NCBI RefSeq assembly: GCF_030272615.1
Contig: NC_081411.1
Location: 41,965,140 to 42,029,139, forward strand
Direction of reading: 5' to 3'
Length of the DNA: 64,000 nucleotides
Source of the DNA: Cryptomeria japonica
Lineage: Eukaryota; Streptophyta; Pinopsida; Cupressales; Cupressaceae
The first letter of the stretch is position 1; each line of letters begins with the position of its first letter. This document shows, in pieces, positions 46,961 to 57,412 of the stretch. The translations under genes and the position numbers were made by a program. The notes below the pieces were generated by a model. That model saw only the letters and a list, made by a program, of their open reading frames with translations, had not been told where the DNA came from and searched no databases.

Positions 46961-49900
46961 CTAGTCTAGCACGTCATCTACCCCCCGATCTTGCTGATCA
47001 ATGTTTCGGGAAGGCAGGGAACACGCTAGAGGAGGAACATCCAACACAGCAGATGGAGCTATCACAAGATCCAAACAAGGGCTATGTTCATGTTCCCAGC
47101 CACGTTGTTCTTGTCTAGGAGCTAGGATAAGTGCTTTAGAAAATTCATTAGATAAATGGTTATCAACATCAACAAGTTCATATTCACTGTCAGAAGCAAG
47201 AGGAGTAACATTTTCATCATGCATAACATTTTCATCTATATCATCATCAAGATTTATAAAAATAGGATCTTTAACTCGCACAGGATCAAGACCATCATGC
47301 ATCTTATGTTTAGGAGATTTAGGCTCAATATCCAGCTGAGGAGAAAATGGAATAATGCTTGTTGAAGGTGTTTTTGGAGATTGCAAAGTTTGAGAAGCAG
47401 CTGCTTGAGCCCTAAGACGACGCTTTCGTCGACGTTCCCGTGTAGAACGATTACGTCTAGTCTTAGTAAGAAGTGGAGAAGATAGAGGAGGAGGAATGTT
47501 CTCATCCTTATCACTTGGATGTTTAGGTTGTGGTCTCTTAGGCTGGATAATAGGAGAAGAAGAAGGTCTCTTCTCTCTATAAAAGGAAGGAGGAGGAACC
47601 GCTCCATATAAAGGAGGAATTTTTGGTTTAGGGAGAAGACCAAGTCCATCATGACGAGGAGGTATAGATCTACTCTTAGAAGATTTATTAGGCATAGACA
47701 TAGTTACATCCATGGGGACGGGTTGGGCATCTTCTTGGGGAAAGACATTAGTTTTGTCTTTCAAAGGAAGAATTTCCTTCTCAAGAATGATAGGAATGTC
47801 AAGTTGAGGTGTTCTAGGTTCACTTAGAGATAGGATCATATCTGTTTTCCACTTTTGATAAGATTTAAAAAGATGATCACTTCGCGGAGGAAGAGATTGA
47901 AATTGTTTAGGCCAAAAGTAATCAATAGGAACACTAGAGGTTCTTTCAGCTGGTTTAAAGAGACTATGATTGACAGTAACAACTTCACCATTATGGGGAA
48001 ATTTCAAACACTTATGAATAGAAGAAGCAATAGCTTTCATGGAAGATAGCCAAGGATAGCCAAGCTTCACACGAAATTGTTCGGAAGATGGAATAATAGC
48101 AAAGTTCACATCAAGAGATTTGTTATGGACCTCAATAGGCAATGTAATAGAACCAATTGCAGGAGAAGAAAATGCATCAAATAGTTTCACAATCACATCT
48201 GTTTTGTCATAGATCACTTGATTCAATTGCAAAGTAAAATGAAATTCTTCAGTAATAACATTAACCATGCACGAAGGATCAATAAGCACTCCACGGCAAG
48301 GTGTATTTTTGACTTTTGCAACTATGTATAAAGGACCATCAGGTGCTCTAATGGTTTCACTAGAATCAAATGTGATGGAAGGTTCTTTAGGGATTTCGTG
48401 CTGCTCTACAAAGTTAATCACATTCGGAGTCATAGACACAAGACCATCAGATGAGAAAGAGGAATCATTAGCCTCAATCGCATTAGAGGTATGAGAGGTA
48501 TGAGAAGGTAATGGATCAGTAAAAATCTGAAGATTTTGGTTAGGAGGAGCTACAGATGTGTTGCCTTTATCATTCACTCCAGAAACAGAAATAGTATTAT
48601 TATCAATCAAATCTTGAATTTTACCCTTTAAAGAAAAACATTTTTCAGTATCATGACCAGGCTGACGATGAAAATGACAAAAAGCTTTGTGATCAAAATA
48701 AGGTGAAGTAATCTTTGCAGGATCAATTTGTCGCACAGGAGGAAGAGTAAGCACATTTTGTCCCAATAACTTATTCATAATATCATGCAATGATTCATTC
48801 AAAGGAGTATACTTTCTTTCTTTCCTGAAAAATTTAGAAATAGGAGGCACACTTGATGCTGCATTCACATTGTTGTTGATGATGTTTTCATTGAATTTGA
48901 TGGAATCTCTGTTCGGTTTAAACTTCCCAAATGGTTGTTGACTGCTATCACCCTTATCACTCGGAGCCATAGGATGTGATTGTTCCATTTGACTCACAGT
49001 CAGTTGATAATTGTGAAGAGTGGCACACAACTGTTGGAAAGAAGTAAACTCAGAAAACAGAAGTTTGTCTCGAATGTCTTTTTGCAAATTAGAAATAAAG
49101 ATTCTTTGAATATCATTATCAGGCACTGGAAAAGAAATTTGAGCATACAAATGCTTGTATCTACCAATGAAATCAGTCACTTTTTCTTTAACACCTTGTT
49201 TACAATGCATTAAATCAATCAAAGTAACTTTAGGACTTATATTGTTTTGAAATTGTTGAATGAAAGCATTTGCAAGTTGTTCAAAAGAAGTAATAGAATA
49301 AGAAGGCAATGAGCAATACCATTGTAGGGCTTTGTCTCTTAATGTTCTGGTGAATAGTTTTGCAAGCAACCTTGGGTCGTAAGCAAAATCAGTACAAATT
49401 GTTTGAAAAGTCTTAACATGTGTTAGAGGATCTCCTTTACCATTATAAAGCTCCAGATGCGGGATTTCAACATGTTTAGGAGGGATAGCTCGAACAATGT
49501 CAAGAGAAAGTGGGCTCGCAACATCAAATGTGGGCACACTAAACTTAGATTGATTCATAGAGGCAATTTGTTGCTGTAAAGAAGAGACAATTTGTGCAAG
49601 ATTATTAATGGTCGCTTCAGTCGAAGAATTCATATTAGATGTGTTAGATTGAGATGGAGGTGTGATGTTATTGAAAGAGGGTAAAGAGTAAGGTGGTGGG
49701 ACCCTATGATAGTCAACCATAGGGGGTGATTGGATAGGAGGAACACTACAAGGAGGAATGGAATGGTTAAATGAATTGCCCCCTTGCATCATGTTCATTT
49801 GTGAAGATGTAATAGGAACACTCATTGAAGGAATGTACGAAGAAGTTGGATTGTATGAAGGAAGGGGATTAATTGAAGAAGAGGGATTGCCCCCATGACT

Positions 49901-50413
49901 GGTAATCACAGGAGGAATGTCTTGTATAGAGGTAGCCATTATGTTTGATGTAAAGGTAGGTATACTAGCAATAGGAGTTGTCAAAGGAATAGAATGATTG
50001 ACTTGTGTAGGAGGTTGTGTATAACCTAAAGATTCAGCACAACTCTTCATAGGCATCACATTCGAATCCACAATGTGTGCAATACCACGCAAAACATCAA
50101 TTCCATTCTTATCACTTTGAAGCATGCGTTTTAGACCCTCAATTAAAGGAAGAGCTTGACTATCGGGATACTCATGAGACATCCATTGGTGAAAATCGTC
50201 AAATTGGTTATCCAATTTGGAAAGTTGTTCAATGGAAACTGCATGGAGAGCTTCTTCATCATTCGGAGGATTAGAGGAATTACCCATGTCCTCGTTAAAA
50301 AGACTATTCAAATTAGGTTCCATCTCCTCGGTAGTTAAACCTCGGAAAGACTTAATTCTACGGCTTCGTCTAACGGGAACAGTATAAGTAGGGCTTATTG
50401 TTGTAAAACTCAT
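46961..50413 (-). CDS. gag: Element D Gag with protease-like domain, intact 1150 codons
   Basis: The one long undamaged ORF in the window, from ATG 50413 to the stop at 46961. Residues 1-120 are charged; 130-270 are Pro/Ser/Asn-rich. A predicted coiled-coil-like stretch lies near 265-290. A capsid domain spans about 317-430 (ELYNGKGDPLTHVKTF, KLFTRTLRDKALQWY, FEQLANAFIQQF). KYTPLNESLHDIMNKLL leads to a zinc knuckle of C-x2-H-x4-H-x4-C type (579-592). Residues 707-808 align with the aspartic proteases of B and C, but the active site reads LIDPSC in place of D-G-G, so catalysis is unlikely. The last third has no recognised domain. It is Pro-rich with a strongly basic stretch (RRNRSTRERRRKRRLRA), possibly nuclear targeting or nucleic-acid binding. 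Gag probably forms particles; enzymes would come from another element. Confidence 0.85.
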   Translation of the reverse strand: MSFTTISPTYTVPVRRSRRIKSFRGLTTEEMEPNLNSLFNEDMGNSSNPPNDEEALHAVSIEQLSKLDNQFDDFHQWMSHEYPDSQALPLIEGLKRMLQSDKNGIDVLRGIAHIVDSNVMPMKSCAESLGYTQPPTQVNHSIPLTTPIASIPTFTSNIMATSIQDIPPVITSHGGNPSSSINPLPSYNPTSSYIPSMSVPITSSQMNMMQGGNSFNHSIPPCSVPPIQSPPMVDYHRVPPPYSLPSFNNITPPSQSNTSNMNSSTEATINNLAQIVSSLQQQIASMNQSKFSVPTFDVASPLSLDIVRAIPPKHVEIPHLELYNGKGDPLTHVKTFQTICTDFAYDPRLLAKLFTRTLRDKALQWYCSLPSYSITSFEQLANAFIQQFQNNISPKVTLIDLMHCKQGVKEKVTDFIGRYKHLYAQISFPVPDNDIQRIFISNLQKDIRDKLLFSEFTSFQQLCATLHNYQLTVSQMEQSHPMAPSDKGDSSQQPFGKFKPNRDSIKFNENIINNNVNAASSVPPISKFFRKERKYTPLNESLHDIMNKLLGQNVLTLPPVRQIDPAKITSPYFDHKAFCHFHRQPGHDTEKCFSLKGKIQDLIDNNTISVSGVNDKGNTSVAPPNQNLQIFTDPLPSHTSHTSNAIEANDSSFSSDGLVSMTPNVINFVEQHEIPKEPSITFDSSETIRAPDGPLYIVAKVKNTPCRGVLIDPSCMVNVITEEFHFTLQLNQVIYDKTDVIVKLFDAFSSPAIGSITLPIEVHNKSLDVNFAIIPSSEQFRVKLGYPWLSSMKAIASSIHKCLKFPHNGEVVTVNHSLFKPAERTSSVPIDYFWPKQFQSLPPRSDHLFKSYQKWKTDMILSLSEPRTPQLDIPIILEKEILPLKDKTNVFPQEDAQPVPMDVTMSMPNKSSKSRSIPPRHDGLGLLPKPKIPPLYGAVPPPSFYREKRPSSSPIIQPKRPQPKHPSDKDENIPPPLSSPLLTKTRRNRSTRERRRKRRLRAQAAASQTLQSPKTPSTSIIPFSPQLDIEPKSPKHKMHDGLDPVRVKDPIFINLDDDIDENVMHDENVTPLASDSEYELVDVDNHLSNEFSKALILAPRQEQRGWEHEHSPCLDLVIAPSAVLDVPPLACSLPSRNIDQQDRGVDDVLD

Positions 50414-51572
50414 GCACTAGAGAGAAAGAAAAGATTTTGAATTTAGAGGTAGCAATTTTCAGTAAAAACAGCCAATCTTCCAGATTTAAGCTGTTAAATG
50501 CAATCACAACAGTCTCCCGAAATTTCAGAAAAAATGTTCGGGACCGTGGCGCTCGGAGTGCAACACGGTCCTTGCAACTTTTTTTGAAATTTGCAGGGAT
50601 GAAAGGTATGATGATTTTAGAGCTAATCTGAAAAAATTGAGTGATTTTACGATCTGTAGATAGGCCAAATTAAAGTTGCAATCTCAAAATTGAACCCTAT
50701 CAAGATTGTCGAAAAATGCAAAATTTTGAATTTTGAAAAAGAGAGGGAAACTGAAATTTTGAATTTTATGATTTTAGAAGGAATGTCAAAAGAAGTGCAA
50801 ATTTTGAATTTTGAAAATTGACTCAATTTCACGCAAAATTCAATTTTGAAAGCGGAAATCAAGGTTGTTGTAATTAAGCACTTAATTTCAAAAGCCACAA
50901 AATGCAAGAATTTGAATAAAGCACTGAAATTTCGAATGAATAAAAACACACTTTTCAGATTTAGGACAGTAAGAACACAATTTTGACACAAAATTTCAGT
51001 TTCGATAATTTTTGAATGATTAGGAGCCTTAAACCAAGCAATCACAAGACCAACTTTGACTGTAATTTTGAAAGTGTTATAATTGACAAAATCAGCCAAA
51101 ATTCTGGATTTTAGCAGGAAAATGCAGCAAGATCTCGCTCCCGAAATTTTGGAAAAAATGTCGAGGACGATGGCACTCGGAGTGCAACACGGTCCTCGCA
51201 ACTTTTTTCCAAATTTTCAGGGATGAAAGATATTGTGATTTTATTGCAGAATCCAAAGTTACAATTGATTTGGAGATGTTTTGATTGGTCAAATTGTCGG
51301 ACAAAGGTTGAATCAAGAGGGTTTCAAAAATTAGGGTTTTGACACTTAACCACTTAATTTTCAAAATTAAAGTACAGATATGAATTGATAATTTATAATA
51401 GAAAAATAGATCTAAAGCAAGCATTAATAATTAAACATTTCACAAGTCCAATGTTCAAAAAGAAAATTTAGGGTTTTTATGCAATCACCTCTAAAATTTT
51501 GCAAAAGATCAAACATGGAAATGTAATCAAGGAATCAAATTTCAGATCTAGGCACGAAAAATCAGAAAGGAT
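50414..51572 (-). other. Element D leader
   Basis: 1.16 kb, mostly A/T-rich. Two related GC-rich units of about 60 bp (near 50515-50580 and 51138-51205) share CTCGGAGTGCAACACGGTCC, with flanking CGGGACNGTGGC-like and TTTTTNCAAATTT-like sequence. They also resemble the GGCGCC-CACGGTCC part of the LTR. No gene supported. Confidence 0.6.
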
Positions 51573-51591
51573 GTTCACGTCGGGTTCACCA
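51573..51591 (-). promoter_or_regulatory. Primer-binding site of element D
   Basis: Minus strand TGGTGAACCCGACGTGAAC, three bases from the LTR. From memory it is complementary to the 3' end of plant tRNA-Trp (CCA anticodon). Confidence 0.75.
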
Positions 51592-51594
51592 AAA

Positions 51595-52811
51595 TGTAAA
51601 GCAGAAAATCCCTGTCGAACCCCAGTTGGTCTCCCCTCTTCCAACTCCGAGGAGAGAGAAGGGAGGTTCGCTAGGATTCGATGGGTTTTCACTTAGGGGG
51701 AAGACTTTACATTCAAAAGAGGGGTTGAAACTCATAAGATCCAATCCCACACAAGGTAAGATTGGATGCTAGATGAATTTCAAGGGTTTGGAAAGCAAAG
51801 CTACCCTCTTTTGTAAAGAATGTTGATTAAGGAAATTAAGCTAAGAATGCATAGAAAGTCATAAAGATTCGCTTATAAACTGAGTTTAGGTTATAGGATG
51901 AAGCTGCGGACCTGGAATTAGCAGTAAAATGTCGATACGGCGTTGTCCTGCAAATTTGAGCAAAAGTTGTCAGGACGATGGCGCCCGGCGCCACGGTCCT
52001 CCGAAAAATCCGTGAAACGAAGGGGGATCGGTTCGTCTCTGCACAAGGATTCCAGATCTTCAATCTCAGCCACGTACTTGCAACCTACACACAGAAAAGT
52101 GAAGATGATGGGGGGTTAGGGATTAGGGGTTTGCCTTTAGGTCAAACCCCAGTTTTGGAATTAACCAAGAAATGAGCAAGAGCTGTAAATGTAAATGACT
52201 GTAATGTAAAACAAGTACTAATACCTTGTTCTAAGGATGTTTGTATCCTTATGTGCGAAGGTTTAGATGTTGTATGTTGTAGTATGTAGCATGTAATAAG
52301 TGATCTCCTCTTCAATGGTTGAATCCTTGACTTGAATGCAACACTTAGCCTTGAATGGAGACTTGAAATGATCAATTGCTTGAATGCTTGAATGCTTGAG
52401 TATAGTTTCCATGCCTTTTCCATCATATCGAATGAGAGAAGAAAATGTAGTTTATATACTTGTCAATTAGGGCTGATAGACTGATTTTCCCGACCTTAGG
52501 CCGACCAGGGAAGTATATTTCCAAATTGCAATCAAAAAGACCCGATACCACTTAGGAGACTGGGCCCAAAATAGGACCCAGGGACCAGGGCGCTGGGCGC
52601 CTTGGTCCTGAGGGACCAGGGCGCTGGGCGCTCTGGTCCCACCTCTGGGACAGCGGGGTGCAAAGGAGGTTTAGGCCAGGGTGCATGAAAAATGCAGTTT
52701 TCAGTGTCATGAGCAAGTTTTGGGGTCTCCATTCAGGTTGCGTGTTGCATCGCCATCGTGAAGACCGAAATGCAGTCGAAATTGCAAGTGTCGCAATTTT
52801 AGGATGCTACA
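51595..52811 (-). repeat. Element D 5' LTR
   Basis: TGTAAAGCAG at the left and GGATGCTACA at the right edge on the + strand. A TATA box on the minus strand (AGTATATAAAC) at about 52449-52459 probably drives D transcription. Confidence 0.9.
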
Positions 52812-52816
52812 CTATG
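52812..52816. repeat. Target-site duplication of D, right
   Basis: CTATG, identical to 44990-44994. Confidence 0.9.
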
Positions 52817-53935
52817 GAATGGTTTTCTCAATTACCTCCTGGTATTAAGTCATGGGGCGACTTAGCAGAGGCATTCATTTAGCATTTCTCTTACAATATA
52901 GAAACAAATGTCTCAGTCACTACCTTGTGTAATACGAAACAAAAGGAAGGAGAATCTTTTGCAACATTTTTACAGAGATGGAGAAATTTAGCTAGCAGAT
53001 GCTCTTGCGAAATCCCACAGAAACAAATGGTAGAAATGTTCACTCAAAACGTTAACAAGGCTATTGGATATGATCTAAGGAAAGCTTGTTTGTCCACATT
53101 CAAGGATGTTATTGAAAAGGGCCTAGCAACAGAAAAGGTCTTAATTGAACAAGGAGTTATTAAGATATTCAAAGAAAACAAAGAGGACTTTAAAGGAAAG
53201 GACAAACCAAAATTTTGGAACAAGAACAAGAACACGGTTAATGATGGTGTTGTTGATGCCAATACAGTGAGACCCAAGTTCGTCTTTTCTGGATCAAGTT
53301 CTGCCAACAATCAGGTGAACACTCAAACAACTTCTAGACCACGAAGGAAGTACACTCCATTGGGAGAACCACTTGAATCAGCATTCAAAAAGCTTGTGGC
53401 AAACAAAGTGTTCACAGTTCCAGATTTTCCTCCATATGAACCGAAGGTCAAACCAAATTGGTGGAATGATGATGAGTATTGTGAATTTCATAAGAGCAAG
53501 GGTCATAAGACAGGTAATTGCCATCGACTGAAGAACATTGTGCAAGATCTCATTGATAGAGGTGACATTGAGATTGAGGGACATTCATCTAATCAAGAAC
53601 ATGAGATGTTTAAGGAACCATTCCCAAAACATGACAAAGGAAAAGGCAAAGTCATAGATGATCAAGCCAATTACACTAGAGCACCTTATAATTATGATTC
53701 TACTATCAATCATATCTCAATGGACAATCATATCTCTACTATTACCATCAAGAACAAAAATCCTGAGAATCCTCCTCAGCGACCCAAGATTGTCCTAAGG
53801 GGTGTGGGATCTTCTTCTGAACATACCTCTGAATGTCATGTTACAACTCGTCGAGGTAAAATTACATTGCCAGGTGCCTCTACTAAAAACACCGCTTCTT
53901 CATCTACAAAACCTGAGTATGACCTTGTAGAATAG
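52817..53935 (+). pseudogene. gag: Element B gag, C-terminal part
   Basis: Resumes after D with EWFSQLPPGIKSWGDLAEAF, then a TAG at 52880 where C has Gln. LCNTKQKEGESFATFLQRW completes the capsid. RRKYTPLGEPLESAFKKLV leads to KPNWWNDDEYCEFHKSKGHK and the C-x2-H-x4-H-x4-C zinc knuckle. RLKNIVQDLIDRGDIEIEGH follows, then a Ser/Thr-rich tail with basic patches. TAG at 53933 sits where C reads Gln (DQLQKTP). It is collinear and in the same frame as 43819-44994 once D and one TSD copy are discounted. Confidence 0.85.
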
Positions 53936-54589
53936 TTAGGGAAGACACCCACGCTCATCTCCATTCTTGAGCTCTTACGCATATCTCCCGCTCATAAAGC
54001 TATTCTTGAAAAAATCTTGAGAGACACCACCATTCCTACTGATCTGAACGTGGACCAGTTTCAAGCCATGGTGGGTTACCTTTCCATTCCGCATTCCCTT
54101 ACGTTCACAGAAGCCGATGACGCCTCCGTAAGTCAGCCTCATAATGCACCTTTACACGTTGAAGCCTTCATACATAAACATCGAATAAAGCAAGTCCTGA
54201 TAGATGGAGGAGCTGGTCTAAACATTTGTACATTGAGCACCATTAAACAATTGGGATATTCTGATAAAGCTGTGAATTCTACAAACCAAATCACCATCAA
54301 GGCATATGATGATGAAGAACGCTCATCCAAGGGCACAGTTACCTTACCTCTAAGAATTGGGCCAGTCACAAAGGATGTGGTTTGTCAAGTCCTAGATCTG
54401 GATCTCACATACAACATATTGCTAGGATGTCCCTTGATCCATGAAATGAGGGCAGTCCCATCTACATATCATCGATGTATCAAGTTTCCACACAATGGAG
54501 TTGAAGTGACTGTCAAAGCGGATCCAAATCCATTCATATATTGCAATAATCTACGACCTAGATCAGAAATAACAATTCCAGCTAATTGA
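53936..54589 (+). pseudogene. pro: Element B aspartic protease
   Basis: Follows gag in the same frame after a TAG. LGKTPTLISILELLRISPAH is the Gag-protease junction. VLIDGGAGLNICTLSTIKQL is the active-site segment with D-G-G. The flap is SSKGTVTLPLRIGPVTKDVV, and the end is YNILLGCPLIHEMRAVPSTYH, then KFPHNGVEVTV. The second G in LLG(R/C)P is followed by Cys where C has Arg. It closes with a TGA at 54587, consistent with CGA to TGA. Apart from that stop the protease could be intact. Confidence 0.85.
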
Positions 54590-55753
54590 GAAGCTATTCC
54601 ATCTTCAGCATATGTGTATCCAGAATCCTTAAAAGATTCTACATCAAAGCAAATAGAGCTAAAAGAAATGTTAAAGATCAAAGACATGGGATGTGGTGAG
54701 TATATCTTTCATGTTGATCAAATCCCACTATCTCCTAAGACATTCAGTCAACAGGAACAATCTATAAACAATTTGCAATGCCAAGGAATTGGGTGTGAAC
54801 AACCTAGTGTTGTGGCTACTAAGTCTGAATGCAAAACTCCTCTAGTGGTGCAAGCATCTCTTGATATTAATAGTCGTAAGAGTGGTTCCAACGAAGAATC
54901 TATTGAGTATATCGCCAACCCTCTTGAGAGCTCACATAGCCTTACCATTTCATCTGCTCATTCCATTTCCACTCCACTTCCAGACTTGGATCGACAAGAA
55001 TCACAAAAGCCCTTACTTATTGGGGATAAAAAATCAAGCTATGAAAAGAAAAATCTAAATGTCAAAACTAAAGAAAAGTCCTTTAGTCCAAATCAAAATC
55101 AAAAGCTATTGGACTCTGCAAAAATCAAGGTCAAGGATAAAAATCCTATGAAGCAAAAAGAGCAAGAGTTGATCTCCCCTAATATCAAAATAACTGGGGG
55201 CAAAAATTCTAAAATTTCAAGTCAAAAAGCATACTTGTTGATCCTAAGTCTCCATCATGCTATCCTACTTTCACTTTTTTTCACAATCATAAGCTTTCAT
55301 AACTCATCCACTTGTTCTGCACATCCATCTCCTTCTGGCGATACATCATGGACCTTTAATGGAGCTTCCTCGAAGGACTTTGTTATCAGGGATGCCCAAA
55401 CTTCTTCAGGTGACACGCATATGGGCCTGTGTAGTCCACACACTAGTAATTCTATCTTAGTTCCTTCATCAAGGAAGACAGTCACTCGAGATACACATCA
55501 TTCAATCAAGGAACAATGCAGCTACAATCACAAGGTCAAGCCTCATACATTTGAGGTAGGTGACTTGGTTCTCAGAGAAAACCCCAAGAATCAGCAAGAT
55601 AGAGAGAAGAAGGGCAAGTTCGAACCAAATTGGCTTGGTCCTTACATCATCACAGCAGCATATGGATCTGGGGCATATCAGCTCTCAACTACGGAAGGTG
55701 AACCTTTGGAGGATCCTATCAACAGCATGCATATTCACAGATTTTACACATAG
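54590..55753 (+). CDS. Element B spacer with hydrophobic helix, fused to integrase C-terminus
   Basis: Same frame as protease, open for more than 379 codons to TAG at 55751. Counting from ATG 54614: residues 15-40 (ELKEMLKIKDMGCGEYIFHV) match the post-protease segment of C (QLRDRGNGEYSI). A Ser/Lys-rich spacer follows. Residues 206-227 form a hydrophobic segment (YLLILSLHHAILLSLFF) long enough to span a membrane. Residues 305-378 are the integrase C-terminus with a GPY/F-like KFEPNWLGPYIITAAYGSGA. RT, RNase H and the integrase core that should lie between are missing, with no scar visible. The fusion is either an old internal deletion fixed in a non-autonomous family or a private event. Confidence 0.75.
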   Translation, partial: EAIPSSAYVYPESLKDSTSKQIELKEMLKIKDMGCGEYIFHVDQIPLSPKTFSQQEQSINNLQCQGIGCEQPSVVATKSECKTPLVVQASLDINSRKSGSNEESIEYIANPLESSHSLTISSAHSISTPLPDLDRQESQKPLLIGDKKSSYEKKNLNVKTKEKSFSPNQNQKLLDSAKIKVKDKNPMKQKEQELISPNIKITGGKNSKISSQKAYLLILSLHHAILLSLFFTIISFHNSSTCSAHPSPSGDTSWTFNGASSKDFVIRDAQTSSGDTHMGLCSPHTSNSILVPSSRKTVTRDTHHSIKEQCSYNHKVKPHTFEVGDLVLRENPKNQQDREKKGKFEPNWLGPYIITAAYGSGAYQLSTTEGEPLEDPINSMHIHRFYT

Positions 55754-57412
55754 TTCTCTGGAATATCTTAATTCAAAAATACAAAAAAATAAAAAAAAAT
55801 TCAAAAATACAAAAAAAAAATTATAAAACAAAAAATTCGTTACTTGGTGAAAACCTGGCAAACAGGCATCTCGTGACAACAAAAAAATTGAAAAATCAAA
55901 AAAAGTAAAGAGAAATAATTTCATCCAATGGTGAAAACCACCTCGGTGGCGCCCTGGGCAAGTACCATGGTGAAAACTGGGTCACCAGCGCCATGCGTAG
56001 AGACTTTGCTCCTCCCTCCTTCAGGATTCCCTTTCATCCTCTCACTTTGCACACACTCAATCTATTCACTCACAATAAACTTACCTATGCCCATCATGGC
56101 TTGTTATTGATCTACCCAAGATTGGTTAGCCATCCATAATAAATCAGATCCTATCTGTGACTACGGCCAATCCTACGTCTAGTGATGGGTGTGGAACTAA
56201 GAACATTACATGTTTCGAGGAGTACAGTTTCTTCCAACTTCCTTCAGTCTATTCGCGCACAATCCGCAATAAAGCAACATTTGCATTGCAGATCCGTAAT
56301 AAAGTTTCATCTTCTCTGCAATAAAGTATCAGTTTCATGGATTCAATCAGTTTCAGATGAGACACAACAGCAACAATGGGCTTCAACAAAATCAAATCTT
56401 TCAACAGACTCGGACAACATATGGTTCAGTGTTAATCTATCCCTTTTGTGAAAGTGAACATTGTGACCACAATCAAACATGACTTATACAAGTGACAAGA
56501 GACACTCAACTTGAGGACTACAGTGGATGTTGGTGTCGAGTCTTGGTTTTCTTTTGATTTTATCTTCTTGGTGACATGTCTTTTAGCTTTTCCAGGATGT
56601 CTCTAACTAGAGATTCTATCTCCAGGATGTCTTTGACTAGAAAGGCAAGGATGGGGTATCATCACCTATTTGCATTTGCTGTCTGTGGATTGTCTTTTAG
56701 TAATGCTATGACTTGTCGAAGGATATGAGGACACTGTGAGTCTAGTATGAACTGGGGTATTCCTTGTTTGACTGTCTTATCTCCATGCAAACAGGTACAA
56801 TGACTTTCTGGGTCGAACAAATGCCTCGATTGTCATAACCTATTTTGCCATAATAAAGCTCAATGATGATAACGCACAAGAAGCTCTTTCACGGTCATAT
56901 CTTCTGTCTTCCATCCCCCTTTCTAGATTGACTTCCATTGTCCTTCTTGAGTCCGTGTAGCCCGCTATTACATGACTGAGTATAATGACACACCAAAAAT
57001 ATTTGCATTACATGTAGTTTGCACCTGCATTACCACATATAAGCATTTCATACATACATATAGATATCACAATTGCATCACATCCTGCATACAACACTTG
57101 TTAGCACAATTTACATTTGCATTATCATATTCATCGGCATTACATACATTCACATTTGCATCATGCATCACATATACAAGATAAAAGAACAAAAATATAT
57201 ACTGCATTGTATCATATAAGCATCACATAAGAACATCTCATCACATAAGGTACACATGCATATAGCTGCCGCAAAAATGAATCATCTCTCATATATAATC
57301 AAATGTGTCATGATACAATGATGTCAAAAAAAATCATATGGCTACAAAATCACCCGTAGGTGTCTACAATACAAAAATGGTACATATACTGATAAAAGGG
57401 AGCCCTCTATGG
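55754..57412 (+). other. Element B 3' non-coding region
   Basis: No gene. Starts with an A-rich stretch, then the GTGAAAACCTGGCAAACAGG block with nested hairpin-capable GGTGGCGCC / CAGCGCC motifs (55844-55995). A CCAGGATGTCT(C/T)T(A/G)ACTAGA doublet lies near 56594-56642, also found in C at about 27223. AT-rich sequence continues to the antisense ORF. Confidence 0.6.

Larger units (their letters stand above)
44995..52811 (-). mobile_element. Element D: TR-GAG-like non-autonomous LTR retrotransposon
   Basis: 7.8 kb with LTRs of 1224 and 1217 bp, TG...CA ends, a perfect CTATG target duplication, a primer-binding site and a polypurine tract. The only coding region is one intact 1150-codon ORF holding Gag and a protease-like fold. 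No RT, RNase H or integrase is found. This is the structure named TR-GAG in plants. The Gag is of the Tat type. Confidence 0.9.

Noticed and set aside
46961-50413. Host gene interpretation for the 1150-codon ORF
   Set aside because: It is enclosed by LTRs with TSD, primer-binding site and polypurine tract, and has gag capsid and knuckle motifs.
55229-55295. Envelope-like gene in element B
   Set aside because: One hydrophobic segment without signal peptide, glycosylation-rich ectodomain or separate ORF is not enough.
55685-55924. Phe/Leu-rich minus-strand frame after B's pol
   Set aside because: Created by the A-rich stretch; no start context or conservation.
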